This document shows positions 35,764 to 44,870 of a stretch of DNA of 64,000 nucleotides, one piece after another. Every line of letters begins with the position of its first letter. The stretch's first letter is position 1. The notes beneath the pieces are model-generated. The model was given only the letters and a program-made list of their open reading frames with translations. It ran no database searches and was not told where the DNA came from. Source of the DNA: Aphodoplasma sp045592745 (GTDB lineage Bacteria; Bacillota; Clostridia; UBA1381; UMGS1253); contig JAZNVH010000010.1 of the NCBI GenBank assembly GCA_045592745.1, positions 62,001-126,000 on the forward strand. The letters run 5' to 3'. The translations under genes and the position numbers were made by a program.

Positions 35764-35853
35764 ATGAGCGAAATATCTAATAAGGATTATGCTTCGGCGG
35801 GCAAGCTGTGGAATGAAGAGAGTAAAATGGCAGTATGGATGCTGATAAAATAA
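35764..35853 (+). CDS. Possible 29-residue small protein
   Basis: An ATG with AAAAGAGG about 9 bases upstream opens a 29-codon frame (starts MSEISNKDYASAGKLW, ends MLIK) just after a good promoter. It may be a real small protein, a leader peptide for the PHP gene 46 bases downstream, or the stub of a decayed gene. No family is recognised and no conservation evidence is available here. Confidence 0.3.
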   Translation: MSEISNKDYASAGKLWNEESKMAVWMLIK

Positions 35854-35899
35854 AAATTTTTTAAATATTTAATTGTAATCGACGGGAGAGGTGCAGAGT

Positions 35900-36565
35900 A
35901 TGTATAAACTTGAAACACATTGTCATACAGGTGAGGTAAGCGTTTGCGGTAAGGTTAGCGCAAACGATATTGTAGAGGCATATATAAAGGCGGGGTACAG
36001 CGGTATAGTTATAACCGACCATTTTAACAGAAGGACATTTCTTGAAAAGCCTGAGCTTAAGACGAGCGAAATTGCAGACTATTTTCTTACGGGCTACAGA
36101 GCAGCGCGCGAAGCGGCAAATGGCAGAATAGATGTGTTTTTGGGTATGGAGCTTACATTTTATGAAAATGATAATGACTATTTGGTATACGGTATGACAG
36201 AAAAGTTTATAAAGAAAAACCCTAACCTTATGGATATGGGTATTGAGCGTTTTTCAAAGCTTGCGCATGATAATAAAATGATAATTTTTCAGGCTCATCC
36301 GTTCAGGAATCACATGTGCGTCATAAATCCGTCATTACTCGATGGGTATGAGGTGTTTAATGCGAATGCACGCCATGATTCAAGAAATGATATTGCACAG
36401 ATGTGGGCAGAAAAATTTGGCAAGTCAATGAGCAGCGGTTCGGATTATCATCGTCTGGAAGATGTAGCAAGAGGCGGCATTATAACGAGCAAAAAAATAA
36501 CGAACAACACTATGCTCAAGGATGCACTTTTAGGAAACGATAAGGACCTTATAAAAATTATTTGA
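35900..36565 (+). CDS. PHP domain phosphoesterase
   Basis: The 221-residue protein has the PHP metal-binding motifs: 'ETHCHTGE' at the N terminus, 'VITDHFNR' about residue 40, a Glu in 'GMELTFYEN', 'QAHPF' near 130 and 'GSDYHR' near 185. PHP proteins hydrolyse phosphate esters such as histidinol phosphate or oligonucleotides; the substrate is not evident. ATG 35900 is preferred to GTG 35891 because GGGAGAG lies upstream of it. The next gene starts 14 bases later, so they are probably cotranscribed. Confidence 0.88.
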   Translation: MYKLETHCHTGEVSVCGKVSANDIVEAYIKAGYSGIVITDHFNRRTFLEKPELKTSEIADYFLTGYRAAREAANGRIDVFLGMELTFYENDNDYLVYGMTEKFIKKNPNLMDMGIERFSKLAHDNKMIIFQAHPFRNHMCVINPSLLDGYEVFNANARHDSRNDIAQMWAEKFGKSMSSGSDYHRLEDVARGGIITSKKITNNTMLKDALLGNDKDLIKII

Positions 36566-36579
36566 CAGGGGAAATATAT

Positions 36580-37512
36580 ATGGATTTGGCAATAGTTGTT
36601 GCCGTGCAGGTGTGCATAATGTTTATTCTCATTATGCTCGGCTTTATAATAAAAAGAATGGGCTTAGTGACAAAAGAAGGCTCAAAACAGCTTACTAATA
36701 TTCTTCTTTTTCTTGTTACGCCGTGCGTTCTTATAAAGGCGTATCAGGTCGAGTTTAAAACTGAGCTTGTATTCAATCTTTTGATAGCTTTTGCAGCGGC
36801 GATAGCGATAAATATATTGTCTCTTTTGGTGGCGAAACTGTTTTTTGGCAAAAAAGAGAATGAACATTCTGTTATTAATGAGTACTGTTGTGCATACTCA
36901 AATTGCGGCTTTATGGGAATACCGCTTTTGGAGGCTGTGCTTGGCTCAGTGGGGGTATTTTATGGCTCGACATATCTTGCAATATTTAATATATTATACT
37001 GGACTCACGGAGTATACATATACAGCGGTGATAAAAAAAGCCTTTCGCTAAAAAAAATAATAATTAATCCCGGTGTTTTGGGGGTCGTGGCAGGACTTTT
37101 TCTGTTCTTTACAAGAATAGAATTGCCAAATATAGTTATGACGGCTGTGGGTTATATGGCAGGGCTTAACACACCTGTGGCTATGCTTTTGCTTGGAATA
37201 TTTTTGGCGGATGTAGATTTAAAAAAGGCGATAAAAAATTCAAAACTTTATTCTGTATCGTTTGTACGCCTTGTTTTAATTCCTGCATTGGCTGTGATTA
37301 TATTAAAGCTTGCACACATACCAAACGAGGTTGCTGTTGCTGTTGTAATACCTGTGGCTTGTCCGTGCGCTACAGCATCGGCTCTTTTTGCAGCAAAGTA
37401 TGATCTTGATGCCGGATACGCATCCGAGATAGTATCGCTAAATACTCTTATGTCTATAGCGACTTTGCCGTTGATGGTGGCATTTAACTCGTTTGTAGAG
37501 ATGATTTTTTGA
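36580..37512 (+). CDS. AEC family transporter
   Basis: The 310-residue protein has about ten hydrophobic helices, with the AEC/auxin efflux carrier-like N-terminal half ('LIMLGFIIKRMGLVTKEG', 'ILLFLVTPCVLIKAYQ') and the C-terminal 'PVACPCATASALFAAKYDLD' and 'SLNTLMSIATLPLM' segments. Family members export organic acids such as malate; the substrate is not defined. ATG 36580 follows AGGGG. It lies directly after the PHP gene, a neighbourhood that suggests cotranscription only. Confidence 0.87.
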   Translation: MDLAIVVAVQVCIMFILIMLGFIIKRMGLVTKEGSKQLTNILLFLVTPCVLIKAYQVEFKTELVFNLLIAFAAAIAINILSLLVAKLFFGKKENEHSVINEYCCAYSNCGFMGIPLLEAVLGSVGVFYGSTYLAIFNILYWTHGVYIYSGDKKSLSLKKIIINPGVLGVVAGLFLFFTRIELPNIVMTAVGYMAGLNTPVAMLLLGIFLADVDLKKAIKNSKLYSVSFVRLVLIPALAVIILKLAHIPNEVAVAVVIPVACPCATASALFAAKYDLDAGYASEIVSLNTLMSIATLPLMVAFNSFVEMIF

Positions 37513-37569
37513 TGTTGATTTGATATAAGTTAAAATCATGTTGAAAAATGTTGAAAGGGGAGTATAATA

Positions 37570-38472
37570 ATGAGAAATAAATCAGCTATAATTTTTATAT
37601 TGTTTTTAACGATTTTTATATTTAACGGATGTAGTTCTGCATTAGAAAAGAATGATGTTAGGAAAACAGATGTTGTTAATAAACTGTTTGAGTTAAAGGA
37701 TACATATATAGGGGATGCATCAAAAGTACGCACAATTATAGATTTAGCTAATAACACTGAATATAAGGTTGAAAATATTGAGTTAAAGACGGATGCAAAG
37801 CCTTTTCAGATTACTGTTAATTTTGCAGTAGATAATCGTGCTAATCATAGATACATAGATAATAATGGGTTAAATAGAATGTCGGGCTTGATTTTTGCTT
37901 TAGTAAAAAATGTGGATGAAATATCATATTATTTTTATGATGACTTTGCAGATAGAGACAATCCAGAGAATGCTTTTTCAGGAACTTATTATACAAAGGA
38001 AAATCTGTGTGAAAGAATATCGTCAGATAAAATAACTACTGATTACATTCAAAAATCAACTGATACAATTCAAATATTTGAAGAATATTATAAAACGATT
38101 GTGGCTACCGAGGTTGTAGAGCATGATAGAAGTTTTTTAAATAAAGTCTATGAATTTATTGGTGATGATTGTGAAATTGTGGTAAATAGCAGTATTGGCG
38201 CAGAAATAGAACTAGATAATTATAATGAATCTGATTTTGCTGTAATTAGTGAACAACTTCCAAATGATATTGGGAAATATCAGGGAGCAGGAATAAAGGC
38301 TCACCTTATGTTAAGTGATATTAGAAACTTTAAATCAGGGGAAATTAATCAATGTGTGTTTTTGTATTATGTACATTCAGATGTAGGTGTTGTTATGATT
38401 GAATCAGATTTTGTTGAACGTGAGAGATATAACAAAATACTGAGATTAATCATGAAAGCTCAAGGCGAATAA
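37570..38472 (+). CDS. DUF4825-like lipoprotein
   Basis: The 300-residue protein has a lipoprotein signal ('LTIFIFNGC', lipid Cys about residue 21) and a DUF4825-like segment (about 40-80, 'VNKLFELKDTYIGDASKV' then 'PFQITVNFAVDN'), followed by a larger C-terminal region with no recognised domain. The role is unknown, and it would be anchored on the outer face of the membrane. Leucine is mostly TTA/TTG here, whereas its neighbours use CTT heavily, and the region is A/T richer, which hints at later acquisition. It has its own AAAGGGG ribosome site. Confidence 0.75.
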   Translation: MRNKSAIIFILFLTIFIFNGCSSALEKNDVRKTDVVNKLFELKDTYIGDASKVRTIIDLANNTEYKVENIELKTDAKPFQITVNFAVDNRANHRYIDNNGLNRMSGLIFALVKNVDEISYYFYDDFADRDNPENAFSGTYYTKENLCERISSDKITTDYIQKSTDTIQIFEEYYKTIVATEVVEHDRSFLNKVYEFIGDDCEIVVNSSIGAEIELDNYNESDFAVISEQLPNDIGKYQGAGIKAHLMLSDIRNFKSGEINQCVFLYYVHSDVGVVMIESDFVERERYNKILRLIMKAQGE

Positions 38473-38585
38473 TTAATTTAAACATAAAGTATGCTTTAAG
38501 GTCATGTCAAGTCTATAAAAATTAAACATTAGTTTGCCGATTTTGATATTTACATATATAAAACAAAAAATAAAGGTGGTGCAGC

Positions 38586-40196
38586 GTGCTTCGGATAAAC
38601 AACATAAAAGTAAATATTGACAGCTTTACAAACGAATACTTGCATATAGCCACAGCACGTGCGCTTAATATAAGTCAAGATAAAATCAAAACGTTAAAGC
38701 TTGTTAAAAAATCAATTGACGCGCGCAAAAAGAGTGATGTTCACTATGTATGCAGCGTTGATGTAGTGCTTAATTGTGATGAGGACGCTTTATTTGAATT
38801 GTTGGAAAAGAAGAATAAAGTAGCAAATATCAAAAAGGTTGTACCAACCTCTTTTGACATTACAAAACCAAAGCGTCTGCCAGATTTGCGACCTGTTGTA
38901 TGCGGTTTTGGGCCCGCGGGTATGTTTTGCGCTCTTATGCTCGCAAGGGCAGGATTTCGCCCGATTGTTTTAGAGCGTGGCGGCGACGTTGATTCGCGCA
39001 CAAAGGCGGTGGAAAAGTTTTTTAGCGCAGGTGTTCTTGATGAGAGCACAAACGTGCAGTTTGGCGAAGGTGGCGCAGGTACGTTTTCTGATGGTAAGCT
39101 GACGTGCGGAATAAATGATGAGCGTATGAGCTATATACTTTCCCAGTTTGTGCATTTTGGAGCGGACGAGGACATAATGTATATGGCAAAGCCGCACATC
39201 GGCACAGATGTACTAAGGCGCGTGGTTAAAAATTTGCGAAAAGAGATAGAAAATCTTGGTGGTGAGGTGCATTTTAACACTAAGCTGTGTGACATAAAAT
39301 TTAAAAATGATATGATAAACGCCGCAGTGTGTGATACTCCCGAAGGCAAGCTTGAGCTTTCGTGTGATACGCTTATAATGGCGATTGGACACAGTGCTCG
39401 CGATACGTTTTCTTTGCTTTATGACAAAGGCTTAGAGTTTTTGCAAAAACCGTTTTCAATAGGGGTGCGTATAGAGCACCTGCAGAGTATGATAAACCTT
39501 TCGCAGTATGGTGAAAAATATCAAAACGGAGAGATTGGCGCTGCGGATTATAAGCTGTCATGCAAGACCTTAGGTGGACGCGGCGTATATACATTTTGTA
39601 TGTGTCCCGGAGGCAGCGTCGTAGCTGCTGCGTCAGAGTGTGGCGGCGTTGTTACAAATGGAATGAGTCTTCATGCACGAAACGGCAAAAATGCAAATGC
39701 TGCGCTTTTGTGTGATGTAAGTACAAGTGATTTTAAAAGTGAGCATCCTTTGGCGGGAATAGAGTTTCAAAGAATATGGGAGAAGAAGGCGTATATTCTT
39801 GGGCAAAGAAGTTATAAAGCGCCTGTAAATCTTGTGGGAGATTTTTTAAAAAATCGTGTTGCCGCTTCTTTTGGGGCTGTTTTGCCGACATATATGCCCG
39901 GCACTGTATTTGCAAATCTTGATGAGTGTTTGCCTGATTTTGCTACTAAGGCATTTAGAGAGGCGCTTATGCAATTTGATACTCGCATACACGGGTTTGC
40001 AAGTGATGATGCGGTTATGACGGGAGTTGAAACGCGCTCGTCATCACCTGTAAGAATTGTTCGAAATGAAAAGTACGAAAGCTGCAAAAAGGGAATTTTT
40101 CCGTGTGGCGAGGGCGCGGGCTATGCGGGCGGTATAATGAGTGCGGCGCTCGACGGCATTAAGGTAGCGTGCGAGATAATTGGAAGATTTGAGTAG
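38586..40196 (+). CDS. FAD-dependent dehydrogenase (COG2509-like)
   Basis: The 536-residue protein has a helical N-terminal region (about 1-95) and then a Rossmann FAD site 'VCGFGPAGMFCALMLARAG' ending in the ribose-binding Glu of 'PIVLERG', followed by 'GEGGAGTFSDGKLT' and a C-terminal 'PCGEGAGYAGGIMSAALDG'. These are typical of the uncharacterised NAD(P)/FAD-dependent oxidoreductases of Firmicutes. The substrate is not known. It starts at GTG 38586 with AAAGGTGG upstream. A 100-base A/T-rich gap separates it from the lipoprotein. Confidence 0.9.
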   Translation: MLRINNIKVNIDSFTNEYLHIATARALNISQDKIKTLKLVKKSIDARKKSDVHYVCSVDVVLNCDEDALFELLEKKNKVANIKKVVPTSFDITKPKRLPDLRPVVCGFGPAGMFCALMLARAGFRPIVLERGGDVDSRTKAVEKFFSAGVLDESTNVQFGEGGAGTFSDGKLTCGINDERMSYILSQFVHFGADEDIMYMAKPHIGTDVLRRVVKNLRKEIENLGGEVHFNTKLCDIKFKNDMINAAVCDTPEGKLELSCDTLIMAIGHSARDTFSLLYDKGLEFLQKPFSIGVRIEHLQSMINLSQYGEKYQNGEIGAADYKLSCKTLGGRGVYTFCMCPGGSVVAAASECGGVVTNGMSLHARNGKNANAALLCDVSTSDFKSEHPLAGIEFQRIWEKKAYILGQRSYKAPVNLVGDFLKNRVAASFGAVLPTYMPGTVFANLDECLPDFATKAFREALMQFDTRIHGFASDDAVMTGVETRSSSPVRIVRNEKYESCKKGIFPCGEGAGYAGGIMSAALDGIKVACEIIGRFE

Positions 40197-40292
40197 ATGT
40201 ATTTTGATAGGCTAAATTAAGCACATAGACTTGCAAAGATATTAAAAATAATATATAATATAAACTAAAATACAATAGAGGATGAAACCCTA

Positions 40293-40931
40293 ATGAGAAT
40301 GAGAAGAAAAAAACATCGTGAGGAGCGCTATGACGCTTGTATAGACCTTGCGATTGAGAGCTTTGATGATGTTAAAAACTTAAAAGATATATTTGGTAAT
40401 GACAAACCGATTCATATGGAAATTGGCTGTGGCAAGGGTAGGTTTATGTTAAATCTTGCAAAGCTCAATCCCGATATAAACTATATTGCCATTGAAAAAA
40501 ATATGGACGTTATAATAATGGCGATGGAAAAAATAAAGCAGGCAGGACTTTGCAATGTTAGATTTTTTGCTGGCGATGTTGATGTGCTGAGGGATAAAAG
40601 CTTTGACAATCAGATAGAAAGAATTTACATAAATTTTTGCGATCCATGGAAAAAGAGCTGTCAGGCGAAAAGAAGGCTTACTCATAAGAATTATTTATCC
40701 TTGTACGAAAAGCTGTTAAAGCAAAACGGAGAAGTATTTTTTAAAACCGATAATCAAAAGCTTTTTGAATTTTCACTAAATTCATTTGCCGACTATCCGG
40801 TAAAAATGCAAAATATAACGCTTGATTTGCACAATTCAAAATACGAGGGCAATATTATGACGGAATATGAAGAAAACTTTTCATCTAAAGGGATGCCGAT
40901 TTATCGATGTGAGTTGATTTTTAATATATAA
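40293..40931 (+). CDS. trmB: tRNA (guanine-N7-)-methyltransferase TrmB
   Basis: The 212-residue class I SAM methyltransferase has 'IHMEIGCGKGRFMLNLA' as its SAM-binding motif, then 'YIAIEKN', 'INFCDPWKKSCQAKRRLTHKNYL' (catalytic region, canonical 'FPDPWPKKRH') and 'FFKTDNQKLFEFSL'. It makes m7G46 in tRNA. The catalytic-region sequence 'CDPWKKSCQAKRRL' departs slightly from the usual form. ATG 40293 has AGAGGA upstream. Confidence 0.93.
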   Translation: MRMRRKKHREERYDACIDLAIESFDDVKNLKDIFGNDKPIHMEIGCGKGRFMLNLAKLNPDINYIAIEKNMDVIIMAMEKIKQAGLCNVRFFAGDVDVLRDKSFDNQIERIYINFCDPWKKSCQAKRRLTHKNYLSLYEKLLKQNGEVFFKTDNQKLFEFSLNSFADYPVKMQNITLDLHNSKYEGNIMTEYEENFSSKGMPIYRCELIFNI

Positions 40932-40950
40932 AAATCAGGGGGAACTGATT

Positions 40951-41010
40951 ATGAAGTTTAAAATGGAATTTGGATTATTAAAAACGGAGTATCTCCGATG
41001 GCGAAATTAA
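40951..41010 (+). CDS. Possible 19-residue peptide upstream of trpB
   Basis: ATG 40951 follows AGGGGG at good spacing and opens a 19-codon frame ending 'RWRN', 50 bases before trpB. It contains one Trp codon. A small CGGAG / CTCCG hairpin overlaps its end, but there is no terminator, so trp attenuation is not supported. It may be a leader peptide or just a chance frame. Confidence 0.25.
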   Translation: MKFKMEFGLLKTEYLRWRN

Positions 41011-41060
41011 ATATATTTTTGTATCACAAAATATTTTAAAATCAAAAGGAGATAGATAAT

Positions 41061-42287
41061 ATGAATAAATATAAGGATTTTGAAAATTACTTAAAAGAAT
41101 TTCCAAATAGCGAAGGCTATTTTGGTGAATACGGCGGCTCATATCAGGCACAGGAGCTTATTGAGGCTTTTAAAGAAGCCGATGATGCGTATGAGGCAAT
41201 ATGCCACAGTGCACAGTTTATAAATGAGCTTAGAAGAATAAGAAAAGAGTTTCAGGGAAGACCCACTCCCGTATATCACTGTGAGCGTCTTTCAAAGCTT
41301 TTTGGTAACTGCCAGATTTATTTAAAACGTGAGGATCTTAACCATACGGGTGCGCATAAGCTTAACCATTGTATGGGTGAAGGCCTTTTGGCAAAATATA
41401 TGGGAAAGAAAAAAATTATCGCAGAAACCGGTGCAGGTCAGCACGGTGTTGCTATTGCGACTGCGGCCGCATACTTTGGCATGGAGTGCGATGTATACAT
41501 GGGTGAGGTTGATATAGAAAAGCAGCATCCAAACGTTATACGCATGAAGATACTCGGCGCAAATGTTATACCTGTAACACGCGGACTTAAAACACTTAAG
41601 GAAGCCTGTGATGCAGCTTTTGAGGCATATCTTAGAGAGTATAAAGATGCAATTTATTGTATCGGTACAGCCGCAGGCCCGCACCCATTCCCGAAAATGG
41701 TACGTGATTTTCAATCTGTTATCGGTATTGAGGCAAGGGAGCAATTTTTAGAAATGACGGGTATTATGCCTGACGCGATTACAGCGTGTGTAGGCGGCGG
41801 AAGCAATTCACTCGGTATGTTTACACCATTTTTGGCAGACCCGGTTGAAATCTATGGCGTAGAGCCTCTTGGAAGAGGGGCAAATGTCGGTGACCATGCG
41901 GCAACAATGGCATATGGAACTAAGGGAATTATTCACGGATATTCAAGCTATGTTCTTCAGGACGAAAACGGCGAGCCGCTTCCTGTTTATTCAATTGCCA
42001 GCGGACTTGACTATCCGGGTGTAGGACCTGAGCATGCATATCTTCGTGATGCAGGACGCGTTCATTACGAAACTGTGTCCGACGAAGAGGCTATGGAGGC
42101 GTTCTTCCTTTTGTCAAGATATGAGGGTATTATTCCTGCAATTGAGAGTGCTCATGCTGTTGCGCATGCAATAAGATATGCAAAAGAGCATAAGTCGGGT
42201 TCAATACTTGCGTGTCTTTCAGGAAGAGGCGACAAAGATATTGATTATGTATACGAAAAATATGGCTGTGGAGAGCAGTATAAATAA
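41061..42287 (+). CDS. trpB: Tryptophan synthase beta chain (stand-alone)
   Basis: The 408-residue PLP enzyme makes Trp from indole and serine. The PLP lysine motif 'HTGAHKLNHCMGEG', the catalytic 'AETGAGQHGVA' with its Glu, 'GPHPFPKMVRDFQ', 'CVGGGSNSLGMF' and 'ALSGRGDKD'-type 'CLSGRGDKDIDY' are present. No trpA or other trp gene lies in this window, so it may scavenge indole or work with a TrpA encoded elsewhere. AAAGGAG lies upstream of ATG 41061. Confidence 0.93.
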   Translation: MNKYKDFENYLKEFPNSEGYFGEYGGSYQAQELIEAFKEADDAYEAICHSAQFINELRRIRKEFQGRPTPVYHCERLSKLFGNCQIYLKREDLNHTGAHKLNHCMGEGLLAKYMGKKKIIAETGAGQHGVAIATAAAYFGMECDVYMGEVDIEKQHPNVIRMKILGANVIPVTRGLKTLKEACDAAFEAYLREYKDAIYCIGTAAGPHPFPKMVRDFQSVIGIEAREQFLEMTGIMPDAITACVGGGSNSLGMFTPFLADPVEIYGVEPLGRGANVGDHAATMAYGTKGIIHGYSSYVLQDENGEPLPVYSIASGLDYPGVGPEHAYLRDAGRVHYETVSDEEAMEAFFLLSRYEGIIPAIESAHAVAHAIRYAKEHKSGSILACLSGRGDKDIDYVYEKYGCGEQYK

Positions 42288-42331
42288 TTTTTAATGCTTT
42301 GCACTTAAAAAACGAGAAAGTGACTGTTAAT

Positions 42332-44173
42332 ATGATAGATAAAATTGACAAAATTTTAATGTCGGTACAAAAGCCCGTGCAGTATACGGGCGGAGAGCTT
42401 GGCATGGTAAAAAAAGATGCAGACAGCGTTGATATTCGCTTTGCATTTTGTTTTCCTGACAATTATGAAGTGGGTATGTCGCATCTTGGTATGAAGATAC
42501 TTTATCATCTTTTAAATGAGCGCAATGATACCTACTGTGAGCGTGTTTTTGCTCCGTGGCCAGATATGGAAGCAAAGATGCGCGAAAACGATATGAAGCT
42601 TTTTTCACTCGAAACTAAAACGAGTGTGTGCGATTTTGACATAGTAGGTTTTACACTTATGTATGAGCTTTGCTATTCAAACGTTATAAATATGCTTGAT
42701 TTGGCGGGAATAAAAATAAAAAGCAGCGATCGCGGTGAAGGTGAGCCGTTTGTATGTGCAGGCGGTGCGTGTGCGTATAATCCCGAACCGCTTGCCGACA
42801 TGATAGACTTTTTTATCATGGGTGAGGGTGAAGAGGTTTTGCCCGAGGTTATGGACGCTTACAGTGAATGGAAAAAGAGTGGACAAAAACGCGAAAAGTT
42901 TTTAGAATCTATATGCGAAATTGAGGGGATATACGTACCTGCATTTTATGATGTGACGTATAATGAAGATAAAACTATCGCATCATTTGAGCCAAATCGC
43001 GCGTGTGCAAAAAAGAAAATAAAAAAGCGCATAATCCACGATTTTGATAACTCATATTTTCCAGAGCAGCTTGTTGTTCCGTACGCAGAAACCGTTCACG
43101 ACAGAGTGACACTTGAAATTTTCAGAGGATGTATACGCGGTTGCCGTTTTTGTCAGGCGGGATATGTGTATCGTCCCGTAAGAGAAAAAAATGCCAAAAA
43201 GCTTGTAGAGCTTGCAAAAAAGCTTGTATCGGCAACGGGGTATGAAGAAATTTCTCTTTGCTCTCTCAGTACAAGCGATTACACACAGCTTAGCGAGCTT
43301 ACCGAAGGGCTTTTGGATGAAATCTGTAAAAAGAAGGTTAATTTATCACTTCCTTCACTTCGTATTGATAATTTTTCGTTAGACCTTATGGAAAAGGTGC
43401 AGACTGTGCGAAAAAGCGGTATTACCTTTGCGCCCGAAGCGGGAAGTCAGCGCCTTCGTGATGTTATAAAAAAAGGCGTTACCGAGCAGGATTTGCTTGA
43501 TTCTGTTTCGCTTATATTCGGTGGCGGTTGGACAAATGTCAAGCTCTATTTTATGATAGGTCTTCCGACTGAAACGAGTGAGGATATTCTGGGAATTGGC
43601 GCGCTTTCGTCAAAGGTGCTTGACGAGTATTATAAGCTGCCAAAAGAAAGCCGACATGGTGCGCCACGTATAAGCGTAAGCGCATCAACCTTTGTTCCAA
43701 AGCCATTTACGCCTTTCCAATGGGAAAGTCAGGATAATATTGAAACTATATATGAAAAACAAGGTATAGCAAGAAGTTCGATAAAATCAAAGCAGATAAA
43801 ATTCAGTTGGCACGATGCCGAAACAAGCTTTCTTGAAGGCGTGTTTGCCCGAGGAGACAGAAGACTTTGTGATGTACTTATTGCGGCGCATAAAAATGGC
43901 TGTAAGTTTGATGGTTGGAATGAATATTTTGATTTTGAAGCATGGCAAAAATCGTTTGAAGAGTGCGGCGTTGATGCGACATTTTATAATCAGCGCAAGC
44001 GCAGCTTTGACGAAATACTTCCATGGGACCATATTGATGTCGGCGTAAGTAAGACGTTTTTGGAAAAAGAGGCGCGTCTTGCATACGAAGAAAAGCTTAC
44101 TCCAAACTGCAGAGAACAGTGCACAGGCTGCGGTGCTGCATGTTTTAAAGGGGGTATATGCGTTGAAAGGTAA
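42332..44173 (+). CDS. B12-binding-domain radical SAM protein (TIGR03960 family)
   Basis: The 613-residue protein has an N-terminal B12-binding-like Rossmann region ('AFCFPDNYEVGMSHLGMKILYH'), a radical SAM core with 'RGCIRGCRFCQAG' (CX3CX2C, about 265-280), and a C-terminal cysteine set ('CREQCTGCGAACFKGG'). This matches the TIGR03960 family of unknown reaction, normally found beside or fused to a DUF2344 protein. It overlaps that partner by 11 bases. ATG 42332 is used; only GAGAAAG lies upstream, so the start is uncertain. Confidence 0.9.
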   Translation: MIDKIDKILMSVQKPVQYTGGELGMVKKDADSVDIRFAFCFPDNYEVGMSHLGMKILYHLLNERNDTYCERVFAPWPDMEAKMRENDMKLFSLETKTSVCDFDIVGFTLMYELCYSNVINMLDLAGIKIKSSDRGEGEPFVCAGGACAYNPEPLADMIDFFIMGEGEEVLPEVMDAYSEWKKSGQKREKFLESICEIEGIYVPAFYDVTYNEDKTIASFEPNRACAKKKIKKRIIHDFDNSYFPEQLVVPYAETVHDRVTLEIFRGCIRGCRFCQAGYVYRPVREKNAKKLVELAKKLVSATGYEEISLCSLSTSDYTQLSELTEGLLDEICKKKVNLSLPSLRIDNFSLDLMEKVQTVRKSGITFAPEAGSQRLRDVIKKGVTEQDLLDSVSLIFGGGWTNVKLYFMIGLPTETSEDILGIGALSSKVLDEYYKLPKESRHGAPRISVSASTFVPKPFTPFQWESQDNIETIYEKQGIARSSIKSKQIKFSWHDAETSFLEGVFARGDRRLCDVLIAAHKNGCKFDGWNEYFDFEAWQKSFEECGVDATFYNQRKRSFDEILPWDHIDVGVSKTFLEKEARLAYEEKLTPNCREQCTGCGAACFKGGICVER

Positions 44174-44831
44174 ATATACATACAGATTTCGCTATGAAAA
44201 AACGCCCGAGGTAAGATACGTTTCGCATCTTGATTTTGTCAGAGTATTAAACCGCACTGTGCGTCGTTCGGGACTGCCAATAACGTATACAGAAGGTTTT
44301 AATCCGCATCCTGTAATGATGGTTGCGATGCCGCTTTCTGTTGGTGTTACCAGCGAGGATGAGTATATCGATATAGATTTTGACGAAAAAGTAGCTGAGC
44401 AGGAAGTGCTAAAGCGCTTTAATGATGCGTTTGGCGGTGGATTTATCGCTACGGCGGTAAAATGTCTTGGTGAAGGCGATTTAAGCCTTAAAAAGCTTGA
44501 CGAGGCAAGATACAGAGTAATCGTAGAGCAGGAAGGAACGGACATCCCTGACATAGATGCTTTTTTGTCGCGTGATACGATTGTTGTATCTAAAAAAAGT
44601 AAGAGCACAACAAAAGATGTAGATATTAAAAATGATATAAAATCGCTCAAAATTGTGAGCACAGAGGGAAATTATATCACGTTTGATATCGATGTTCCTG
44701 CAGGAAATGAATATAATTTAAAACCGGAGCTTGTTATACATGCGATGGACAAGTATCTTGATGGTTTTAATGTTAAATTTGTACTCGCTCACAGAACTGC
44801 ACTTTTATGCAAAGGACAAAGATTTATATAA
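44163..44831 (+). CDS. DUF2344 (TIGR03936) radical-SAM-associated protein
   Basis: The 222-residue protein matches DUF2344: 'RFRYEKTPEVRYVSHLDFVRVLNRTVRRSGLPITYTEGFNPHP' near the start. In many bacteria it is fused to or overlaps TIGR03960 radical SAM proteins and is thought to act with them in RNA or cofactor modification. TTG 44163 has AAAGGGGG 8 bases upstream and overlaps the end of the radical SAM gene by 11 bases, so translation is coupled. No further function can be read from the sequence. Confidence 0.88.
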   Translation: MKGKYTYRFRYEKTPEVRYVSHLDFVRVLNRTVRRSGLPITYTEGFNPHPVMMVAMPLSVGVTSEDEYIDIDFDEKVAEQEVLKRFNDAFGGGFIATAVKCLGEGDLSLKKLDEARYRVIVEQEGTDIPDIDAFLSRDTIVVSKKSKSTTKDVDIKNDIKSLKIVSTEGNYITFDIDVPAGNEYNLKPELVIHAMDKYLDGFNVKFVLAHRTALLCKGQRFI

Positions 44832-44870
44832 GCTTTATATAAATATAAATTAAACTTAGGAGGAATAAAA

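Noticed and set aside
40932..41060. Tryptophan attenuator ahead of trpB
   Set aside because: Only one Trp codon in the short frame and no terminator or antiterminator pair was found.
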